The notes below the pieces were generated by a model. That model did no database searches, was not told where the DNA came from, and worked only from the letters and a program-made list of their open reading frames with translations. This document shows positions 6,193 through 9,888 of a DNA stretch of 9,888 bases, piece by piece. Both the position numbers and the translations under genes were made by a program. The stretch lies in the NCBI GenBank assembly GCA_003241285.1, contig QFOT01000076.1, forward strand, positions 1-9,888. Reading direction: 5' to 3'. Each line of letters opens with the position of its first letter. Within the stretch, counting starts at the first letter, position 1. This DNA comes from Micavibrio aeruginosavorus. GTDB lineage: Bacteria; Pseudomonadota; Alphaproteobacteria; Micavibrionales; Micavibrionaceae.

Positions 6193-8502
6193 ATGGCAAT
6201 GGCGGCAAAAAAACCGGCGAAACAAGCACCTAAGGCACAGGCAAAAAAAACACCTGTCGTAACGAAGAAAGCTTCTCCCGCAAAACCAGCACCTAAAGCA
6301 GCAGCTAAGCCTGCGCAAAAACCTGTTCCGAAAGCAGCTGCAAAATCTGTCCCCGTTAAAAACGAAAAGCCTGCCAAGCAAGCTGCTGCACCGAAAAAAA
6401 TAATTAAAGAAGCGAAGACTCCAGAGCCTGTCGCGAAACCGTTACCAAAGTCAGTATCAAAAGAAATGCCCGTTAAAGAAACTATTGTTGCCAAGAAACC
6501 TGTGAAAATGCCGAAAGCGGCAAAGGAAAAACCTGAAGCCAAGCCGAGCACGGAATCCGGTCTAGTTACAGGACAAAAAGGCAATCTTGAAAAAATCCTG
6601 AAGAAGCTGATCGCCAAAGGTAAAGAGCGCGGCTTTTTAACTTATGACGAAATCAACAATGCGATTCCGGCGGAAGAACATTCGTCCGATCAAATCGAAG
6701 ATGCGATGTCGATGATCACGGACTCGGGCGTTCAACTGGTTGACAATGCTGACGATGTTTCCGACGAACCGGAAGCTAAAGAAGAAAAGAACGACGACGA
6801 GGAATACGAAGGTAAGGGTAATATCTCTGACGATGATACCGGACGTACCGACGACCCTGTTCGTATGTATTTGCGTGAAATGGGATCTGTCGAGCTTTTG
6901 TCCCGTGAAGGCGAGATTGCGATTGCCAAACGTATCGAGGCTGGCCGCGAAACCATGATCGGCGGTATTTGTGAATCGCCTCTCGCGATTGAGGCGATTA
7001 TCGCCTGGTACGAAGCGCTCGTAAAAGGTGATATCCTTCTACGCGAAGTTATCGATCTCGATGCCACTTACGGCGGCGACGCCAGTGGATTTAATGCACC
7101 AGCTCCGGGTTTCGTAGCGCCTGTCGCTCCAGTTGCGCCAAAAGCAAAAGCAGCGCCGGTAGCTGAGCCTGCTTCTGATGGCGAAGCGGTGGAAGGCGGC
7201 GAGGGCGGTGAAGCTGCTGGCGCTGGTGAAGACGAGGAAAACTCGATTTCTCTGGCGGCAATGGAAGCCGAACTGGCACCTAAAGTATTTCCGATTTTCG
7301 AGAACATTAAAAAGACTTATAAGAAGCTACAAAAAGCCCAGCAGGAAAAAATAGAAGCAGGCAAGGATGCAACGCCTGCGCTTCTCAAAAAATATGACGC
7401 GCTCAAGCTTGAGATGGTCGGCTATATGGATGAAGTTAAACTTCATAATGCCCGTATCGAGCAATTGCTGGACCGCCTTTACAAAATGAACCGCGAACTT
7501 GTCGGTCTGGAAAGCAAACTGCTTCGTATGGCGATGGATGTCGGCGTAAAACGCGAAGAATTCCTCGATAATTATGAGAAGGCTTTATTAGGCACAAAAT
7601 GGCAGGAAAAAGTAAAAGCCTTGCCGGGTAAGCACTGGCCTAAGTTTCTAGAAAAATATCCAAACGAAGTGACAGCTATCAAGGTTCAAGTGGATTCTAT
7701 TGCTGAAGAAGCTTCGCTGCCGCTCATGGAATTCAAACGCATCGTAACCACCGTTCAAAAAGGCGATAAGGAATCGAACCGCGCCAAGAAAGAAATGGTC
7801 GAGGCGAATTTGCGTCTTGTTATTTCTATCGCGAAAAAATACACCAATCGCGGTCTGCAATTCCTCGATTTGATTCAGGAAGGCAATATCGGCCTGATGA
7901 AAGCGGTCGATAAATTCGAATACCGCCGTGGTTATAAATTCTCGACTTACGCAACCTGGTGGATTCGCCAGGCGATTACGCGTTCTATCGCCGACCAAGC
8001 CAGAACGATCCGTATTCCGGTCCACATGATCGAAACCATCAACAAACTAGTTCGTACATCACGCCAGATGATGCACGAAATTGGGAGAGAACCGACACCG
8101 GAAGAGCTGGCCGAGCGCCTGCATATGCCGCTCGATAAAGTTCGTAAAGTGCTGAAAATCGCGAAAGAGCCTGTTTCCCTTGAGACTCCAATCGGTGATG
8201 AAGAAGATTCATCTCTCGGTGATTTCATCGAAGACAAAAACGCGCTACTGCCTGTTGAGTCTGCGATCCAGTCGAATTTGCGCGAAACGACAACCCGCGT
8301 TCTTGCAACACTCACCCCACGTGAAGAACGCGTCCTTCGTATGCGCTTCGGTATCGGTATGAACACCGACCATACGCTGGAAGAGGTGGGTCAACAGTTC
8401 AACGTGACACGTGAACGTATCCGCCAGATCGAAGCGAAAGCTTTGAGAAAACTGAAACACCCAAGCCGTTCACGGAAACTGAGAAGTTTCTTGGATACTT
8501 AA
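6193..8502 (+). CDS. rpoD: Primary sigma factor RpoD (sigma-70) with K/A/P-rich N-terminal extension
   Basis: The 769-residue housekeeping sigma factor directs RNA polymerase to promoters. Residues 1-120 are a low-complexity tail: by hand count 32 Lys, 27 Ala and 21 Pro, with no Arg or Asp. Region 1.1 follows (about 129-185, NLEKILKKLIAKGKERGFLT), then an acidic linker (189-221). Region 1.2 is about 221-255 (DPVRMYLREMGSVELLSREG). The large non-conserved region contains an Ala/Pro/Gly/Glu-rich stretch (300-350). Region 2 is about 535-610 (ANLRLVISIAKKYTNRGLQF, STYATWWIRQAITRSIADQA). Region 3 is about 615-690, and region 4 runs to the end. Its VTRERIRQIEAKAL helix (738-751) keeps the Arg/Glu/Gln residues that read the -35 box. 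E. coli sigma-70 has 613 residues. The start is uncertain between 6193 (AGGT nine bases upstream) and an in-frame ATG at 6199 (MAAKK). Confidence 0.98.
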   Translation: MAMAAKKPAKQAPKAQAKKTPVVTKKASPAKPAPKAAAKPAQKPVPKAAAKSVPVKNEKPAKQAAAPKKIIKEAKTPEPVAKPLPKSVSKEMPVKETIVAKKPVKMPKAAKEKPEAKPSTESGLVTGQKGNLEKILKKLIAKGKERGFLTYDEINNAIPAEEHSSDQIEDAMSMITDSGVQLVDNADDVSDEPEAKEEKNDDEEYEGKGNISDDDTGRTDDPVRMYLREMGSVELLSREGEIAIAKRIEAGRETMIGGICESPLAIEAIIAWYEALVKGDILLREVIDLDATYGGDASGFNAPAPGFVAPVAPVAPKAKAAPVAEPASDGEAVEGGEGGEAAGAGEDEENSISLAAMEAELAPKVFPIFENIKKTYKKLQKAQQEKIEAGKDATPALLKKYDALKLEMVGYMDEVKLHNARIEQLLDRLYKMNRELVGLESKLLRMAMDVGVKREEFLDNYEKALLGTKWQEKVKALPGKHWPKFLEKYPNEVTAIKVQVDSIAEEASLPLMEFKRIVTTVQKGDKESNRAKKEMVEANLRLVISIAKKYTNRGLQFLDLIQEGNIGLMKAVDKFEYRRGYKFSTYATWWIRQAITRSIADQARTIRIPVHMIETINKLVRTSRQMMHEIGREPTPEELAERLHMPLDKVRKVLKIAKEPVSLETPIGDEEDSSLGDFIEDKNALLPVESAIQSNLRETTTRVLATLTPREERVLRMRFGIGMNTDHTLEEVGQQFNVTRERIRQIEAKALRKLKHPSRSRKLRSFLDT
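6283..6354 (+). repeat. Imperfect 12-codon tandem repeat in the rpoD tail
   Basis: Two adjacent 36-bp units encode KPAPKAAAKPAQ (residues 31-42) and KPVPKAAAKSVP (43-54). They share K-P-x-P-K-A-A-A-K, while the DNA has diverged at synonymous sites. Looser P-K and A-K repeats flank them. This suggests the tail grew by duplication and is kept for its composition. Confidence 0.75.
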
Positions 8503-8509
8503 GAAATTC

Positions 8510-8534
8510 AAAACCCCGCGAAAGCGGGGTTTTT
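8510..8534 (+). terminator. Strong rho-independent terminator after rpoD, likely bidirectional
   Basis: CCCCGC (8514-8519), a GAAA loop and GCGGGG (8524-8529) are flanked by AAAA and TTTTT, so the stem extends to 10 bp. It starts 8 nt past the rpoD stop. On the minus strand the same hairpin has a TTTC loop and four trailing T, and so can also end the convergent membrane-protein gene, whose stop codon (8535-8533) sits in the T-tract. Confidence 0.93.
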
Positions 8535-8967
8535 ATTTAGTTTGAGATACAATCTTTTTGTAAAGATATGCGCTGATCGCTGCGCAAACGCCTAAAAGCA
8601 AAGCAATTAAATATGAAGGCCAGTAAACTATTTCTCCTATCGAGTCACAATTATGATCAGCGCAAGGGTCATAAGTTAAGCTTTTTCTTATAATAAGGAA
8701 CGTAGTCATAACGCTTAACGGAATTGCGGCAATAATTGCTGTCCCTTTGATTAAATTTCTTTCTCCTTTAAATCGATACCATATAGGTGAAATCAAAATT
8801 CCTATCATAGTTAAGGCAAAAAACATGATTAACGGCTTGCCATTAAATGAGTGGAAATTACCTTCTATAATCTTTTTTATTATTCTAGGCTGTAGCAAAC
8901 ATAAAAATATCGTTCCAAGTAACGGCCCAGAAAAAATGAAAAGAAATATATTTGAAAATTTATTCAC
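8533..8967 (-). CDS. Small four-helix membrane protein of unknown function
   Basis: I do not recognise a family. Read from GTG at 8967 it has 144 residues with four hydrophobic segments near 6-26, 46-64, 76-93 and 117-136. The segment 2-3 loop is basic (RFKGERNLIK) and the C-terminus is KKIVSQTK, suggesting both ends and this loop face the cytoplasm. The loop between segments 3 and 4 would then be periplasmic, with Cys102 and Cys107 (PCADHNCD) able to form a disulfide. The frame stays open to an ATG at 9027 (164 residues), but that start overlaps the divergent DUF2795 ATG by 2 nt and would span both promoters. GGAG does lie six bases before that ATG, so it is not excluded. The gene has only about 34% G+C over 8581-8940 by hand count, against about 53% in a sampled rpoD stretch, which hints at acquisition or weak constraint. 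Confidence 0.7.
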   Translation of the reverse strand: MNKFSNIFLFIFSGPLLGTIFLCLLQPRIIKKIIEGNFHSFNGKPLIMFFALTMIGILISPIWYRFKGERNLIKGTAIIAAIPLSVMTTFLIIRKSLTYDPCADHNCDSIGEIVYWPSYLIALLLGVCAAISAYLYKKIVSQTK

Positions 8968-8981
8968 TCGGGAACTATAGC
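8952..8981 (+). promoter_or_regulatory. Promoter of the DUF2795 gene
   Basis: TTGAAA (8952-8957), an 18-nt spacer and TATAGC (8976-8981) match sigma-70 boxes at 5/6 and 4/6. The expected start is near 8988, giving a leader of about 38 nt that contains the AAGGA ribosome-binding site at 9012-9016. Confidence 0.5.
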
Positions 8982-9003
8982 CTAAACAGTAAGTTGGTTT
9001 CAA
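8974..9003 (-). promoter_or_regulatory. Promoter of the small membrane-protein gene
   Basis: On the minus strand TTGAAA (9003-8998), an 18-nt spacer and TATAGT (8979-8974) match sigma-70 boxes at 5/6 each. The -10 ends six bases before the in-frame GTG at 8967-8965, so transcription would begin on that codon. This is the main reason for preferring the shorter start of the membrane protein. Confidence 0.55.
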
Positions 9004-9025
9004 ATAACAAAAAGGAACCAACATC

Positions 9026-9298
9026 ATGGCACGCTCCGGTTACGAAACAGCTCCCGATATTTTAGAACTTCTCGACGGCGTCGAATTTCCCGCCAGTCAG
9101 GCAGATTTGATTTCTTATGCCTATGATCAAGATGCTTCAGAAGAAGCAGTAGAAGTCTTACGCGCTTTGCCGGATTCCACATTTAACCATATGCAAGACG
9201 TTCGCGAAAATATCGGTAAGATCGACGAATTACCGGGTGTTCAGCAATGGGGTTCAGAGCCATCCGAAGACATGCCGCACGATCCGGAACGGATTTAA
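9026..9298 (+). CDS. DUF2795 domain protein
   Basis: The 90-residue soluble protein matches the DUF2795 pattern: a first helix with a LLDGVEFPAS turn (15-24), then ADLISYAYDQDASEEAVEVL (26-45), and RALPDSTFNHMQDV (46-59), where the family has an LP-D-x-x-F/Y step. The acidic tail 66-90 is not part of the domain. The family's function is unknown; small all-helical members occur widely, often as single genes. The ATG is well supported by AAGGA nine bases upstream. The gene stands alone on its strand, diverging from the membrane-protein gene. Its TAA (9296-9298) overlaps the stop of the convergent LOG gene, with no terminator between. Confidence 0.85.
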   Translation: MARSGYETAPDILELLDGVEFPASQADLISYAYDQDASEEAVEVLRALPDSTFNHMQDVRENIGKIDELPGVQQWGSEPSEDMPHDPERI

Positions 9299-9888
9299 GC
9301 TACTTCCATTTCTTTCTTTTTCATCAGAACGGATAAATTCGGCATGCCGTGTTCGGTATAATCCGCAATGATGCCGAGGGCTGCTCTCGCATCGTCGGCA
9401 AAATGGAACATGCTTAATTTTTCTTCGGATACACAGCCTTCATCAACGCAACGCTCCATCTGGATTCTGCTGCCTTCAAAAAAATCATTCGTGTTCAAGA
9501 TAATGACTGGTTTTACAAATCCCGATTCGTTTATATAGCTTTCAATATCGTTAGCAGCGGCAGCTTCCCACATTTCATCCAGCGTGCCGATACCGCCGGC
9601 CAATACGACGACGAGATCGGCTTCGAACAACATTTTCTCTTTACGTGCAAACAGGTTTTCAACCAATTCGGTTGTTACAGAGGGGTGTGGAACCTCCGGT
9701 GAGGCTTTATTGAAAACATCGGGGATAATACCGATGATCTTTGATCCCGCAGCACCAGCCGCCCCGGCGCAAACCGCCATCAGGCCCTGATTGCCGCCAC
9801 CATAGATAATTTCATGCCCGGCTTCGCCCAGGCCATGACCCAGATTGATGGCGTCGGTCACATAAATGTCTTTTAAATCGCGGGAAGA
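9295..9888 (-). CDS. LOG family protein (Rossmann-fold nucleotide-binding), partial
   Basis: The frame is open to the right edge, so the gene continues beyond it; the 197 residues seen lack only about ten at the N-terminus. The visible SSRDLKDIYVTDA would follow the family's CGS start. Landmarks, numbered from the edge, are YGGGNQGLM (29-37), IIGIIPDVF (51-59), the conserved Arg82-Lys83 in FARKEKM, and AGGIGTLDE (97-105), corresponding to the signature PGGxGTxxE with Glu105. In plants and some bacteria LOG proteins are phosphoribohydrolases that release cytokinin bases from their nucleoside monophosphates; others were formerly called lysine decarboxylases. The usual first Pro of the signature is Ala here. 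A GTG at 9861 could be taken for a start, but that would cut off part of the fold. The natural substrate is not evident. Confidence 0.9.
   Translation of the reverse strand, partial: SSRDLKDIYVTDAINLGHGLGEAGHEIIYGGGNQGLMAVCAGAAGAAGSKIIGIIPDVFNKASPEVPHPSVTTELVENLFARKEKMLFEADLVVVLAGGIGTLDEMWEAAAANDIESYINESGFVKPVIILNTNDFFEGSRIQMERCVDEGCVSEEKLSMFHFADDARAALGIIADYTEHGMPNLSVLMKKKEMEVA

Larger units (their letters stand above)
8949..9006. repeat. Symmetrical inverted repeat spanning divergent promoters
   Basis: TATTTGAAA at 8949-8957 is repeated exactly in inverted orientation at 8998-9006. The arms are 40 nt apart, and the centre (8977.5) lies in ACTATAGC. The arms carry the -35 boxes of both divergent promoters, and the centre carries both overlapping -10 boxes. 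A dimeric regulator could also bind the arms, which lie nearly five helical turns apart centre to centre. Confidence 0.75.

Noticed and set aside
6156..6617. Open frame of 153 residues on the minus strand, rich in Phe, Ala and Gly
   Set aside because: It is the antisense image of the Lys/Ala/Pro-rich rpoD tail; composition follows from the opposite codons and it matches no family.
7648..8025. Minus-strand open frame of 125 residues
   Set aside because: It lies wholly opposite the conserved RpoD region 2 and shows no protein-like features of its own.
8747..8980. Plus-strand open frame of 77 residues in the AT-rich segment
   Set aside because: It overlaps the membrane-protein gene on the other strand, which has four clear membrane segments and a promoter; this frame has none of these.
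9295..9861. LOG gene read as complete from GTG at 9861
   Set aside because: The frame stays open to the edge, and the upstream residues fit the family's N-terminal segment, so the gene is cut by the window.

Overview
The window looks like core chromosome of an alphaproteobacterium with roughly 50% G+C. The main reasons are the gene order carA | yqeY-dnaG-rpoD, which is common in Alphaproteobacteria, and an RpoD with a large non-conserved insertion and HPSRS...LRSFLD C-terminus. The genus cannot be fixed from the sequence. A Rhodospirillales- or Micavibrio-like lineage is only a guess.

Left part, minus strand (1-3630). A tight four-gene run starts at carA (3630) and reads leftwards: carA, a PEMT/ICMT-like membrane methyltransferase, a beta-carbonic anhydrase and a small CHMI-like tautomerase. 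The gaps between them are 2-3 nt. A GNRA-loop hairpin with a T-tract (647-674) closes the unit. Beyond it lies the 5' end of carB, which runs off the left edge. The two carbamoyl-phosphate synthetase subunits are thus split by three genes and a terminator. One of the three makes bicarbonate, which is a substrate of that enzyme.

Centre, plus strand (3757-8502). Divergent from carA are yqeY (GatB/YqeY family), dnaG (primase) and rpoD (primary sigma factor), a macromolecular-synthesis-type cluster. dnaG has no Shine-Dalgarno sequence. An extended -10 element sits exactly where transcription would begin on its ATG. RpoD carries about 120 extra N-terminal residues rich in Lys, Ala and Pro, resembling a histone H1 tail, and a second low-complexity stretch in its non-conserved region. 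A strong GNRA-loop terminator follows and is usable from both sides.

Right part (8533-9888). An AT-rich small membrane-protein gene on the minus strand and a DUF2795 gene on the plus strand diverge from a strikingly symmetrical double promoter (8949-9006). The DUF2795 gene converges on a LOG-family gene with overlapping stop codons, and the LOG gene runs off the right edge.

No intergenic gap exceeds about 130 nt. No tRNA, rRNA, CRISPR array, insertion sequence or integration site was seen. I found no clear new multigene system. The most interesting items are the symmetrical promoter, the candidate leaderless starts, the H1-like RpoD tail and the carbonic anhydrase placed with carA.
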